In this document: positions 1 to 8,656 of the stretch, piece after piece | How positions within the stretch are numbered: position 1 is the stretch's first letter | Layout: every line of letters begins with the position of its first letter | NCBI RefSeq assembly: GCF_003726095.1 | Contig: NZ_CP026031.1 | Coordinates: 744,001 to 808,000, forward strand | Length of the DNA: 64,000 bases | Direction of reading: 5' to 3' | Source of the DNA: Niallia circulans | Lineage (GTDB): Bacteria > Bacillota > Bacilli > Bacillales > Cytobacillaceae | Position numbers and translations under genes: made by a program | The notes under the pieces: model-generated | Database searches by the model: none | What the model saw: the letters and a program-made list of their open reading frames with translations, nothing else | What the model was told of the DNA's origin: nothing

Positions 1-485
1 AGCATTCCTTTCATCGCAAAGGTTCGGTTCATAATAAACGAACCTTTTATGAGATTGTTGATGTGAAGGAGCAGACGATTAATGAAAGCTTCACACAATC
101 ATTAAGCAATTCTATAAAAGCGCCGACCCAAATGATTATTTTGATAACAGACGGTTTAGAAGCTTTGTCATTATTTGAGGAAAGTTTTAAACGGTTAAAA
201 TATCGCAATCAGCAAATATGGCTGATTCAATTACTAAGTGAGAGCGAGATTCATCCGAATCTATCTGGTGACATACAATTAGTCGATAGTGAAAATGGAA
301 AAACCGTGGATGTAAGTCTAAATAGCTCGATTAAAACACTTTATAGAAAAAGACTCGATCAGCATAATCAAGAACTAGAAGTTCTTTGTGCCACAAATGG
401 TATCCGTTATTGCCAAATCAGCGATAAACTAGATATCCAAACGATTATTTTACGAGAACTGGCGTTTGCTGGATTGGTTCAATAA
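1..485 (+). CDS. DUF58-domain protein, C-terminal part
   Basis: The frame is open from the first base (codons begin at position 3), so the N-terminus lies outside the window; about 160 residues are visible. The segment around RTFYEIVDV, the strand IILITDG, the stretch with LSGDIQLVDSENG and the final LCATNGIRYCQISD match the C-terminal half of DUF58 (YeaD-type) proteins, a VWA-like cytosolic fold. DUF58 genes are usually encoded between a MoxR AAA+ ATPase and membrane VWA proteins; the two VWA genes follow directly (34-nt gap to the next start), and a MoxR gene would be expected just upstream. Specific function unknown; the family is linked to envelope stress and complex assembly. A GTG at 63 is internal, not the real start. 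Confidence 0.8.
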   Translation, partial: HSFHRKGSVHNKRTFYEIVDVKEQTINESFTQSLSNSIKAPTQMIILITDGLEALSLFEESFKRLKYRNQQIWLIQLLSESEIHPNLSGDIQLVDSENGKTVDVSLNSSIKTLYRKRLDQHNQELEVLCATNGIRYCQISDKLDIQTIILRELAFAGLVQ

Positions 486-519
486 TTCTTTTTCATTACG
501 AGCCAAAAGGAGAGACAAA

Positions 520-2292
520 ATGCATTTAGCACAACCCTATTATTTTTTGCTGCTAATTTTTATTGGATTATTCATCCTAATATATTTTTTTCGCAAAAAA
601 TATACAAAACAAACTATCCCCTCCAATTTACTTTGGGAGGAAGTTCTTAAGGAAATGAGGGCATCCTCCTGGTTTCATAAATGGCAAAATAATGTTCTAT
701 TCTGGCTGCAGCTTCTATGCTTGCTACTCTTGATGTTTGCATTAGTAGGACCATATTTTGCTAAAGAAACGATGAAAGGGGAGCAAATCATATTCTTATT
801 TGATACCTCGGCTTCGATGGCCGCGAATGGTAGTAGCTCTAACCGTTTAGAAGATAGCAAAAAAGAAGCACTCGAAATGATGAAAAGTCTTCAGAAAAAT
901 CAAGCTGTTACGATTTTAGAGGTAAATGATCGTCCTCAAATTCTTCTGCATAATGAGTCAGAGCGCGATAAAATAAGTGCTGCAATTAAAGGGTTAGAAC
1001 TTTCCTATACACATGAAGACTGGCAAAGTGCAACAGAGCTGACGGCAAGTCTAGCGAAAGAGGGTAAAACGGCCATTCATATTTTTTCGGATGGGCTGGA
1101 GAAGGAAAGGATAAAAAATATCGATTCTTTTTATGTAAAAGTACATAATCAAGAGCAGGAAAAAGCAGAAAATATTTCGATTTTATCTTTTGGTGTATCA
1201 AAAAATGCCGATAAAGTAGCGGGTGTTGCAATGGTGGAAAATCAAACTGATTCCCATAAAACCATACCTTTTCAAGTTGAAAGTGAAAAAACAGTACTTT
1301 ATCAACAAGATATTGAATTAAAGCCAAAGGAAAGAAAAGTAATTGCGATAAACGAGCTTCCTGAGAAATCTTATTACGATGCTAAACTTAATGCTTCAGA
1401 TGATTTTGCAGTTGATAATATGCAAACCGCTGTATTAAATAAACAGGCAACAACTATTTATACTGATAATGAAATGAATCCTTTTTTGGTAAAAGGATTT
1501 GAGGCGATTGGGCTTCAAGTTATCCAAATGGAGAATAAAGAAGATTTTCTCACCAAAAAGGATAGTATTTTCCTATTATCTGGGTCTGCGTTACCCGAAC
1601 ACATCGAAGGTCCATTTGTTTTCTTCTTTACAGGAGGAAAAAAAGAAGAAGTGCAAACAGTGATAGAACCAAGTGAGGATGAACTACTTTTACATGTCGA
1701 TATGAAGGATGTTTTTATCGCAAGTGCAATGAAGCAGACAATGAAAACGATGAAACCTATTGTTAAAAGTGGAGAACTGCCGTTAATTCAAAAAGGCGAA
1801 TGGAATAATCAGCCCGCAATAGCTATTCAATTTGACTTAAAAGATAGTGATTGGCCATTACATCCAAGTTTTCCGATCTTTTTATATAATATGTATCAAT
1901 GGCTTTCTTCTCAATCCAATTATGTAGGTGATTTTCAGCCATTAGAATCGCGGACCATTCATTTAACAAGCAAAGAAACAGAGTGGGATATTTATAATGA
2001 AAACGACCAATTAGTGAGAACCTTCTCGTTGGATGATGGTTTTCAAGCACCTAAGCTGCCTGGTGTTTATCAATTGACAAATGGCTCTGAAATTCTATAT
2101 TTTTCCGTAAATCTCGATGATCGAGAGAAGACGACTGCTACGCAAAAGTCGTTTGTTCTAAATGAAGATAAACTAATAGGCAATGAAATGACAAAAAAGC
2201 AGAATGATTGGTTCTGGTATATTTTATGCTTGCTTGCGCTGATCATTTTATGTATGGAATGGGAGGTGTACCGACGTGCAGATAGAGTTTAA
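520..2292 (+). CDS. BatA-like membrane protein with VWA domain
   Basis: 590 residues. The N-terminus has two membrane segments (about 7-27 and 56-78) typical of the aerotolerance-regulator N-terminal (BatA) domain, then a VWA domain with the metal-binding DTSAS motif near residue 93, a long extracytoplasmic region and a last membrane helix around 562-580. I chose ATG 520, preceded by AAAGGAGAG, because the reading frame upstream (ATG 466) overlaps the previous gene and has no ribosome site. The 3' end overlaps the next gene by 17 nt, implying translational coupling. Likely a membrane-anchored scaffold of a MoxR/DUF58/VWA system; the partners or substrates cannot be read from sequence. Confidence 0.82.
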   Translation: MHLAQPYYFLLLIFIGLFILIYFFRKKYTKQTIPSNLLWEEVLKEMRASSWFHKWQNNVLFWLQLLCLLLLMFALVGPYFAKETMKGEQIIFLFDTSASMAANGSSSNRLEDSKKEALEMMKSLQKNQAVTILEVNDRPQILLHNESERDKISAAIKGLELSYTHEDWQSATELTASLAKEGKTAIHIFSDGLEKERIKNIDSFYVKVHNQEQEKAENISILSFGVSKNADKVAGVAMVENQTDSHKTIPFQVESEKTVLYQQDIELKPKERKVIAINELPEKSYYDAKLNASDDFAVDNMQTAVLNKQATTIYTDNEMNPFLVKGFEAIGLQVIQMENKEDFLTKKDSIFLLSGSALPEHIEGPFVFFFTGGKKEEVQTVIEPSEDELLLHVDMKDVFIASAMKQTMKTMKPIVKSGELPLIQKGEWNNQPAIAIQFDLKDSDWPLHPSFPIFLYNMYQWLSSQSNYVGDFQPLESRTIHLTSKETEWDIYNENDQLVRTFSLDDGFQAPKLPGVYQLTNGSEILYFSVNLDDREKTTATQKSFVLNEDKLIGNEMTKKQNDWFWYILCLLALIILCMEWEVYRRADRV

Positions 2293-5032
2293 ATACCCAT
2301 TCATTCTATTAATCTTTCTACCTATTATCTTTCTTCTTTATCGATATTGGAAACAGTCAAGGACGATGTCAAATAGAAAAGAAAGACAAGTTATTCTCTT
2401 TTTAAGAAGTTTGATTTTTGCTTTATTAATCCTTGCGCTTGCCATTCCACAAATAGTTCTGCCGCAAAAAGAAAACCAAGTTGTTTTTCTGATGGATCGC
2501 AGTGCAAGTGTACAAGATGCAGGAGAGCAGCAGTTTGAATGGCTGGAAAAAAGCTTGCGATATAAAAAGGAAAAAGATCTCTATAGTGTACTTTCCTTCG
2601 GAGAAAAAACAACTATAGAGCAAATGATGGGCAAAGAGGAACTTCGTTTTTCTAAATGGAATGAGGAGTTAGGTAAAGACCACACAAATATTGAAGGGGC
2701 GCTTAACCTTGCTAGCAGTGTTTTTTCCAATAATAGCGGCGGTAGGATTATACTGTTTACCGACGGGAACGAGACGATGGGGAATCTTACCGAAGCGGCA
2801 AAATTATTAAAAAACCGCTCCATTGAATTAGACACTGTGCTGCTTGAACCCTCTTTATATGAAGATACTGCTGTTACAGATGTAGAAGTGCCGTCTACTT
2901 TATTTGAAGGGGAACAAGCAAATGTTTCTGTAACCATTGAAAGTAATAAGGCGAAAACGGGCTTACTTCATTTTTATGAAAATAATCATAAAATTGTTTC
3001 AAAGTCTATCAAAGTGAAAGAAGGTACAAATGTAATCCCTATCCAGTTTCCTGTAAAACAGACTGGATTGGTAACATATAAAGCAGAAGTTGATCTAATG
3101 AATGATGCCTATGCTGAAAATAATAAGCTTCAGGTTGTCAATATGGTTAAAACCATTCCGAAAATTTTAGTAGTGCAAAATAGCCCCAATGAATCATTTG
3201 TTCAAGCATTAGAAGCTGCTGGATATAAAGTAGAGGTTCGTTCCTCTATTCAGCTTCCTACTGTGCTTTCTGGCTATTTGAATTATCAGTCGATTATTTT
3301 TAATAATATTGCAGCAACAGATATTACGGAAAAGCAAATGAGTCTTATTGAAAAAAGCGTGAAAGATTTTGGCGTCGGTTTTCTCATGACAGGTGGAGAA
3401 AATAGCTTTGGATTAGGAGGATATTTCCAAACCCCTATCGAAAAACTATTGCCTGTTGATATGGATATAAAAGGGAAAAAGGAAATGCCCTCACTAGCAT
3501 TAATGATTGTGTTAGACCGCTCTGGAAGTATGGACGGATCGAAATTTTCGTTAGCAAAAGAAGCAGCAGCACGGACTGTTGAATTGCTTCAAGAGACAGA
3601 TACATTAGGATTTATAGCTTTTGATGATAAGCCATGGGTGATCGTAGAACCTAAACCTTTGAAAAATAAAGAGGAAGTTGTAGATAAGATTCGTTCTGTC
3701 CCAGTTGGCGGCGGAACCGAAATTTATGGATCATTACTGGAAGCCTATGAGCAAATCAGTGATTTAGATGTAAAAAGAAAACATATTATTTTGCTAACAG
3801 ATGGACAATCCGCAACGAATAATAATTATGAGGAGTTAATTAATAATGGCAGTAAGAAAAATGTTACAATTTCGACGGTGGCTTTGGGGGCGGATGCAGA
3901 TCGGAATTTATTAGAAAAATTAGCGGAAATGGGAGCTGGACGTTTTTATGATGTACAGGATTCTTCGGTAATTCCTTCGATTCTATCAAGAGAAACCGTT
4001 ATGGCGACAAAAACTTATATTGAGGATAATCCGTTTTATCCCCAAATAAAGTCTGGTTATGGGTGGGATTCCTTGTTTAGTAAAGGGGTACCAGAAATGA
4101 ATGCCTATATCGCCACAACGCCAAAATCAGAAAGCATCGTTCCAATTGAGAGTACAAAAAAAGATCCTATTCTTGCGGAATGGCAATACGGTCTAGGAAA
4201 GGCAATAGCTTTCACTTCTGACGTAAATGGCATGTGGGCAGGAGATTGGGCGCGTTGGAACCAATGGAGTAGTTTTATGACAAAAATGGTCGAAAAAACC
4301 TTGCCACAGTACGATTCGGAGGCATATTCTTTATCTGTTGAAAAAGCGAAGGACAGAACCTATCTATCGATAACAGCGGATCACTTATCAATGCTTCCGA
4401 TTGAAACAACCATTATCTCCGAAAGAGGAGAAACGGTGGAAGGAAATACTAAAATGCTCGCTCCTGGAAAATATGAAGTGGATGTTGGCAATGATCCTGG
4501 TCTTTATTTTATTCATGTCAAACAAACAGATGAGGACGGAAACGTTACTGTTTACCAATCAGGATTTACCGTTCCCTATTCAGACGAATATTTAATTACC
4601 GGAGCAAATAAAGAAAAGCTTGCTGAGCTTCTGGCGATAACTAACGGATCTCAGCTGGAGAAAGAATCACAAGCGTTTCGTCCGTTGAAGGAACCAGTTA
4701 AACAAAAGCAGGAGATTACCGAAATCTTGCTGTTAATTAGCTTCCTGCTTCTATTTTTCGAAATTGCTATTCGAAGACTTGGATTACCAGTGAAATTTTT
4801 CCCTGTCTTTGAAAAGAGAAAAAGAGGTAAGCACCAAAAGAGTCGAATACCTTCTATCGAGAAGAAAGGTGTAGCACCTAAAGAAAGACCAGTTACTTTC
4901 AAAAAAGATGTTTCAAGCAGAGAACCGAAACAAAAGCAAGAAAAACCGCGAGAGAAGATAAAGACGGAAAAGGTAGACAGCGAAAATCATTTGGAACAAT
5001 TATTAGAAATGAAGCGGAAGAAAAAGCGATGA
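2276..5032 (+). CDS. Large membrane protein with two VWA domains and a GATase1-like domain
   Basis: 918 residues, GTG start after GGGAGGTG. Order: two N-terminal membrane helices (about 7-25 and 40-60), a first VWA-like domain (DRSAS near 73), a Rossmann-like region around 295-400 resembling class I glutamine amidotransferases (MTGGENSFGLGG) without an evident catalytic triad, a second VWA with a canonical DRSGSM MIDAS near 413 and TDG downstream, a last helix near 813-832 and a very basic cytoplasmic tail of about 85 residues rich in K, R and E. The architecture is known among Bacillaceae VWA proteins but the function is not. It ends the operon; a terminator follows within 20 nt. Confidence 0.8.
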   Translation: MQIEFKYPFILLIFLPIIFLLYRYWKQSRTMSNRKERQVILFLRSLIFALLILALAIPQIVLPQKENQVVFLMDRSASVQDAGEQQFEWLEKSLRYKKEKDLYSVLSFGEKTTIEQMMGKEELRFSKWNEELGKDHTNIEGALNLASSVFSNNSGGRIILFTDGNETMGNLTEAAKLLKNRSIELDTVLLEPSLYEDTAVTDVEVPSTLFEGEQANVSVTIESNKAKTGLLHFYENNHKIVSKSIKVKEGTNVIPIQFPVKQTGLVTYKAEVDLMNDAYAENNKLQVVNMVKTIPKILVVQNSPNESFVQALEAAGYKVEVRSSIQLPTVLSGYLNYQSIIFNNIAATDITEKQMSLIEKSVKDFGVGFLMTGGENSFGLGGYFQTPIEKLLPVDMDIKGKKEMPSLALMIVLDRSGSMDGSKFSLAKEAAARTVELLQETDTLGFIAFDDKPWVIVEPKPLKNKEEVVDKIRSVPVGGGTEIYGSLLEAYEQISDLDVKRKHIILLTDGQSATNNNYEELINNGSKKNVTISTVALGADADRNLLEKLAEMGAGRFYDVQDSSVIPSILSRETVMATKTYIEDNPFYPQIKSGYGWDSLFSKGVPEMNAYIATTPKSESIVPIESTKKDPILAEWQYGLGKAIAFTSDVNGMWAGDWARWNQWSSFMTKMVEKTLPQYDSEAYSLSVEKAKDRTYLSITADHLSMLPIETTIISERGETVEGNTKMLAPGKYEVDVGNDPGLYFIHVKQTDEDGNVTVYQSGFTVPYSDEYLITGANKEKLAELLAITNGSQLEKESQAFRPLKEPVKQKQEITEILLLISFLLLFFEIAIRRLGLPVKFFPVFEKRKRGKHQKSRIPSIEKKGVAPKERPVTFKKDVSSREPKQKQEKPREKIKTEKVDSENHLEQLLEMKRKKKR

Positions 5033-5048
5033 ATCAGATTGTTATAAG

Positions 5049-5089
5049 ACTGCAGACAAACTTTATTGGTTGTCTGCAGTTAGTTTTTT
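5049..5089 (+). terminator. Rho-independent terminator of the VWA operon
   Basis: Perfect 11-bp stem ACTGCAGACAA / TTGTCTGCAGT with a 10-nt loop, followed by TAGTTTTTT, 16 nt after the VWA stop codon. Confidence 0.9.
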
Positions 5090-5099
5090 GAGGTGGAAA

Positions 5100-5425
5100 G
5101 GGTAATAAAGAAGAGTTCTCTGTGACCGAAAGAAGGGGAAATAAGAGAAAAGGGTAATAGAGAAGAGCCCTCTGTGACCAAAAACGGTGTGAAGCGGAGA
5201 AAAAGGTAATAGAGAAGAGCTCTCTGTGACCGAAAACGGTGTGAAGCAGAGAAAAGGGTAATAGAGAAGAGCTCTCTGTGACCGAAAACGGTGTGAAGCG
5301 GAGAAAAGGGTAATAGAGAAGAGCTCTCTGTGACCGAAAACGGTATGAAGCGGAGAAAAGGGTAATAGAGAAGAGCTTTCTGTGACCGAAAACGGGATGA
5401 CGCGGAGGAAAAGGTAATAGAGAAA
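5100..5425. repeat. 52-bp tandem repeat, about 6 copies
   Basis: Units start at 5100, 5152, 5204, 5256, 5308, 5360 and (partial) 5412, an exact 52-nt spacing throughout. Each begins GGGTAATAGAGAAGAG and contains CTGTGACC-GAAAA-CGGT, so each unit holds two small dyads (AGAGCTCT and ACCG-AAAA-CGGT). The first unit and the last, partial one are the most diverged; the middle ones differ by one or two bases. Both strands look non-coding: 52 is not a multiple of three, and the 125-residue minus-strand frame crossing it (5063-5440) simply cycles through all three frames of the repeat. No spacers are present, so it is not CRISPR. Confidence 0.9.
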
Positions 5426-5510
5426 TCTAATGAAAACCAAAATCTATTTTATGTTATATGAAAAAATCTAAGACAGAGTCAAAAAAACTAATTCATTTAT
5501 AGAATTTCCG

Positions 5511-5867
5511 TCCAGTTTGTACAACGATAACCGAGGCGCTTCCGCATTTCGGTTTGTCCAGCTCCGGGGGTCTAGGGGCTGATGGGCTTCCCGCCGCTTC
5601 CCTACGATAATTCAACATCAGTTCACTGTCGTTCACTGTGTTTCCTATATCTCAGGAAACGCCACTCCACCCCACACGCCACTAAACGGACCCCCGCCGC
5701 TTTTTGATTTGTCCAGCTGCAACGCCTATCGTTTAGCAAACTTCCAGGTGTCTTCCCTACGATAAGTCAACATCGCTTCCCTACCGTTCACCGTGTTTCC
5801 TTTATCTCAGTCAGAAACCTTCCAGTTTGTACAACGATAATCAAGGCGCTTCCGCATTTCGATTTGT
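5511..5867. repeat. Composite GC-rich interspersed element flanked by 47-bp direct repeats
   Basis: A 47-bp sequence at 5511-5557 recurs at 5821-5867 with 44 of 47 bases identical (both contain TACAACGATAA and GGCGCTTCCGCATTTCG). Inside, a 59-bp block at 5597-5655 recurs at 5752-5810 (CTTCCCTACGATAA ... TATCTCAG). The element is visibly richer in G+C than the flanking genes and has no open frame of note. Pieces such as CCCCCGCCGCTTTTTGATTT resemble a short non-coding repeat I recall from many Bacillus genomes; copy number in this genome cannot be seen from one window. It ends 12 nt before the -35 box of ylxM. Confidence 0.75.
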
Positions 5868-5879
5868 AAAGATATTTTC

Positions 5880-5908
5880 TTGACATCTTTTTTTCTGGTG
5901 TGTAAAAT
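5880..5908 (+). promoter_or_regulatory. Sigma-A promoter of ylxM-ffh
   Basis: TTGACA (5880-5885), 17-nt spacer, TAAAAT (5903-5908); 44 nt upstream of the ylxM start. Perfect -35 box, one mismatch in the -10 box. Confidence 0.85.
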
Positions 5909-5951
5909 AGTTGATGTAAAGGCTTTTGACTTAACACGGGGGTATTATTCG

Positions 5952-6284
5952 ATGCTTGAGAAAACAACGAGAATGAATTATTTATTTGATTTCTATCAGT
6001 CGTTGTTAACACCGAAGCAACGAAGCTATATGTCTCTTTACTATTTGGATGATTACTCTCTTGGGGAGATTGCTGCTGAGTACAATGTAAGCCGTCAAGC
6101 GGTGTATGACAACATTAAACGTACGGAAGCAATGCTAGAAGAATATGAGAATAAGTTAGGGTTACTTCAGAAATTTCAGGAACGTCAAGTTCTTTTTGAA
6201 AAGATGAAAAAAATGCTAGAACATGATACCTTATCTATATCTGCGTTGCGAGAAGCAGTAGAGGAACTAGAGAAATTAGATTAA
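5952..6284 (+). CDS. ylxM: YlxM/p13-like HTH protein, SRP-associated
   Basis: 110 residues. A sigma-factor-like helix-turn-helix ([19 protein letters not shown]) lies in the middle, followed by a coiled region. YlxM family members are encoded just before ffh in Firmicutes and have been reported to bind SRP components and modulate Ffh activity. The start at ATG 5952 gives the usual [17 protein letters not shown]-terminus; the frame is open another 24 codons upstream, but that would begin in the promoter. ffh follows after 12 nt. The gene normally upstream in Bacillus, ftsY, is not here. Confidence 0.92.
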   Translation: MLEKTTRMNYLFDFYQSLLTPKQRSYMSLYYLDDYSLGEIAAEYNVSRQAVYDNIKRTEAMLEEYENKLGLLQKFQERQVLFEKMKKMLEHDTLSISALREAVEELEKLD

Positions 6285-6296
6285 GGAGGCTGACGT

Positions 6297-7649
6297 ATGG
6301 CATTTGAAGGTTTAGCTGACCGACTGCAGAACACGATGCAAAAAATCCGTGGAAAAGGGAAAGTAAATGAAGCGGATGTTAAAGAAATGATGCGTGAAGT
6401 TCGTCTTGCACTCCTTGAAGCGGACGTTAACTTTAAAGTGGTAAAAGACTTTGTTAAAAAAGTAAGTGAACGTGCAGTTGGACAGGAAGTGCTAAAAAGC
6501 TTAACTCCTGGACAACAAGTTATTAAAGTAGTAAAAGAAGAACTTACTGAATTAATGGGTGGAGAAGAAAGTAAAATTGGCGTTAGTAAGCGCCCGCCAA
6601 CTGTTGTTATGATGGTCGGATTACAAGGGGCAGGTAAAACAACAACTACTGGTAAGCTTGCGAATTTATTGCGTAAAAAACATAATCGTAATCCGTTATT
6701 GGTTGCTGCTGATATTTATCGTCCTGCTGCAATTAAGCAATTACAAACTTTAGGCAAGCAGCTTGATTTTCCGGTATTTTCACTAGGAGATCAAGTTAGT
6801 CCAGTTGAAATTGCAAAACAAGCAATTGAAAAAGCAAAAGAAGATCATCATGATTATGTTTTAATTGATACAGCTGGTCGCCTTCATGTAGACGAAGCAC
6901 TAATGGATGAATTAAAGCAGATCAAAGAACTTGCAAACCCAGAAGAAATATTACTCGTTGTCGATGCAATGACAGGGCAGGATGCTGTTAACGTAGCTGG
7001 CAGTTTTAACGAGCAGTTAGGATTAACGGGAGTTGTTTTAACAAAGCTTGATGGGGATACACGCGGGGGAGCAGCACTTTCGATACGTTCTGTAACAAAT
7101 ACACCAATTAAATTTGTTGGTTTGGGAGAAAAAATGGATGCGCTTGAAGCATTTCATCCTGAGAGAATGGCTTCCAGAATCTTGGGAATGGGCGATGTCC
7201 TTAGCTTAATCGAAAAAGCACAAATTAATGTAGATGAAGAAAAAGCAAGAGAGTTAGAAAAGAAAATGAAGTCTGATTCATTTACCTTTGATGATTTTCT
7301 TGATTCCCTAAGCCAAGTTAGAAGTATGGGACCACTTGACGAATTATTAAAAATGATGCCAGGTGCGAACAAAATCAAAGGCTTAAACAATATGAAAGTG
7401 GATGAAAAGCAAATTGCCCATGTTGAGGCAATCATTAAGTCCATGACAAAGCAAGAAAAAGAACATCCTGAAATTATCAATTCTGGCAGAAGAAAGCGTA
7501 TTGCGAAAGGAAGCGGAAGAACGGTTCCAGAAGTAAATCGACTTTTAAAGCAGTTTGATGATATGAAAAAAATGATGAAGCAAATGACCAATATGGGTCA
7601 AAAAGGCAAGAAAAAAGGTAAATTTAAATTACCATTTAACCCTTTTTAA
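6297..7649 (+). CDS. ffh: Signal recognition particle GTPase Ffh
   Basis: 450 residues. N domain, then the G domain with G1 GLQGAGKTTTTGK (about 108-120), DTAGR and TKLDG, and a C-terminal M domain rich in methionine (MKKMMKQM) that binds the SRP RNA and signal sequences. Ffh targets ribosomes making membrane and secreted proteins to FtsY at the membrane. Strong ribosome site AAGGAGG, 12 nt after ylxM, so the two are cotranscribed. Length is normal for Bacillus. Confidence 0.97.
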   Translation: MAFEGLADRLQNTMQKIRGKGKVNEADVKEMMREVRLALLEADVNFKVVKDFVKKVSERAVGQEVLKSLTPGQQVIKVVKEELTELMGGEESKIGVSKRPPTVVMMVGLQGAGKTTTTGKLANLLRKKHNRNPLLVAADIYRPAAIKQLQTLGKQLDFPVFSLGDQVSPVEIAKQAIEKAKEDHHDYVLIDTAGRLHVDEALMDELKQIKELANPEEILLVVDAMTGQDAVNVAGSFNEQLGLTGVVLTKLDGDTRGGAALSIRSVTNTPIKFVGLGEKMDALEAFHPERMASRILGMGDVLSLIEKAQINVDEEKARELEKKMKSDSFTFDDFLDSLSQVRSMGPLDELLKMMPGANKIKGLNNMKVDEKQIAHVEAIIKSMTKQEKEHPEIINSGRRKRIAKGSGRTVPEVNRLLKQFDDMKKMMKQMTNMGQKGKKKGKFKLPFNPF

Positions 7650-7756
7650 CAGCGGTTTTTTGTAAAAAAAAGGATCTGTTTGTCCATTGAAATGGCGCGG
7701 AGACTGTCTGTGAGAGGGCGTAAATAAAGATTTTTAACACTGACAAGAAAAAACAC

Positions 7757-7786
7757 TTTACAAAGTGTTGGAGTATCTGATAATAT
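7757..7786 (+). promoter_or_regulatory. Candidate sigma-A promoter of rpsP, with overlapping palindrome
   Basis: TTTACA (7757-7762), 18-nt spacer, extended -10 TGA-TAATAT (7781-7786). The -35 box lies inside a perfect palindrome AACACTTT-AC-AAAGTGTT (7752-7769). Promoter assignment is by pattern only. Confidence 0.6.
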
Positions 7787-7824
7787 ACTATCTTGTGTGA
7801 AACTATTCGGAGGTGCAATATTAA

Positions 7825-8097
7825 ATGGCAGTAAAAATTCGTTTAAAAAGAATGGGAGCAAAAAAATCTCCTTTTTATCGTATCGTAGTAGCAGATTCTC
7901 GTTCACCACGTGATGGACGTTTCATTGAAACAGTAGGAACTTACAATCCAGTAGCAAACCCTGCTATCGTGGAAATCAACGAAGATAAAGCTCTACAATG
8001 GTTACAAAATGGTGCAAAACCATCTGATACAGTACGTAACCTATTCTCTAACCAAGGTATTATGGAGAAATTCCACAATATCAAAAACGGTAAATAA
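7825..8097 (+). CDS. rpsP: 30S ribosomal protein S16
   Basis: 90 residues, full length for Bacillus. Typical N-terminus [20 protein letters not shown] and the motif [12 protein letters not shown]. Assembles in the 30S body with S4 and S20. Ribosome site GGAGGTG upstream. It starts the rpsP-khpA transcript, closed by a terminator after khpA; in Bacillus the order ffh-rpsP-khpA-ylqD-rimM-trmD-rplS is conserved. Confidence 0.97.
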   Translation: MAVKIRLKRMGAKKSPFYRIVVADSRSPRDGRFIETVGTYNPVANPAIVEINEDKALQWLQNGAKPSDTVRNLFSNQGIMEKFHNIKNGK

Positions 8098-8108
8098 TAT
8101 TTGATGCA

Positions 8109-8339
8109 ATGAAAGAGCTTATAGAAACGATTGTTAAGCCCCTTGTTGATTTTCCAGAGGAAGTTGCTGTCACTGTAACAGAAGAGGATAATCGTATCAC
8201 TTACTTGCTTTCTGTCAACGAGAATGACATTGGAAAGGTAATAGGGAAGCAAGGGCGAGTTGCTAGAGCAATTCGAACGATTGTTTATGCAGCAGGATCA
8301 TTACAACAAAAGAAAATTATTGTTGATATTAGAGATTAA
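8109..8339 (+). CDS. khpA: KH-domain RNA-binding protein KhpA
   Basis: 76 residues, a single KH domain with the RNA-contacting GxxG loop in GKVIGKQGRVARAI. KhpA (YlqC) forms a dimer, often with KhpB/Jag, and binds many RNAs in Gram-positive bacteria, affecting cell elongation and post-transcriptional control. Start ATG 8109; another ATG at 8104 is followed at once by a stop. 11 nt after rpsP, cotranscribed. Confidence 0.95.
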   Translation: MKELIETIVKPLVDFPEEVAVTVTEEDNRITYLLSVNENDIGKVIGKQGRVARAIRTIVYAAGSLQQKKIIVDIRD

Positions 8340-8343
8340 ATGA

Positions 8344-8380
8344 AAAGGAAGGAGGGGGAACCCTCCTTCCTTTGTTTTTT
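8344..8380 (+). terminator. Terminator after khpA
   Basis: 13-bp perfect stem AAAGGAAGGAGGG / CCCTCCTTCCTTT, loop GGAA, then GTTTTTT. Very strong. Confidence 0.93.
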
Positions 8381-8400
8381 AGGGAAAATAGAAGCCTTTG

Positions 8401-8500
8401 GCTGATAAAATGGAAATTTAGCTGAAAAAGGAGCAATCTAGGCTGATAATCGCGCTATTTAGCTATTATTATCAAAATTTAAGCTAATATATACTTCATT
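8401..8500. repeat. Degenerate 20-21-bp phased repeat between khpA and ylqD
   Basis: GCTGATAA-like cores recur at 8401, 8421, 8442, 8462 and 8483, the last two decayed to GCTATTAT and GCTAATAT. Spacing is 20-21 nt. No open frame. The rest of the 317-bp gap (8340-8656) holds the khpA terminator and AT-rich DNA in which I see no clear promoter. Confidence 0.5.
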
Positions 8501-8656
8501 ATCCTAAAAGGATGAAACAAACGCTAGCTTTTCTGAAAAATAGCTGTAATTTCATTCGGTACATGAATTTTCCCCTTTGCTTTTAGACGAAAAGAGTAAT
8601 CTGTGTTACTTTGTTAGTAGTAAGGACTAAAGTTGTCATCTGTTAGGAGGAAGTAA

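Noticed and set aside
5100..5425. CRISPR array
   Set aside because: Units are contiguous and near-identical across their whole length, with no unique spacers and no cas genes.
5063..5440. 125-residue minus-strand open frame
   Set aside because: It is the 52-bp repeat read in rotating frames; no ribosome site and composition follows the repeat.
7154..7591. 145-residue minus-strand frame within ffh, and similar frames in other genes
   Set aside because: Antisense shadows of well-identified genes, without ribosome sites or recognisable domains.
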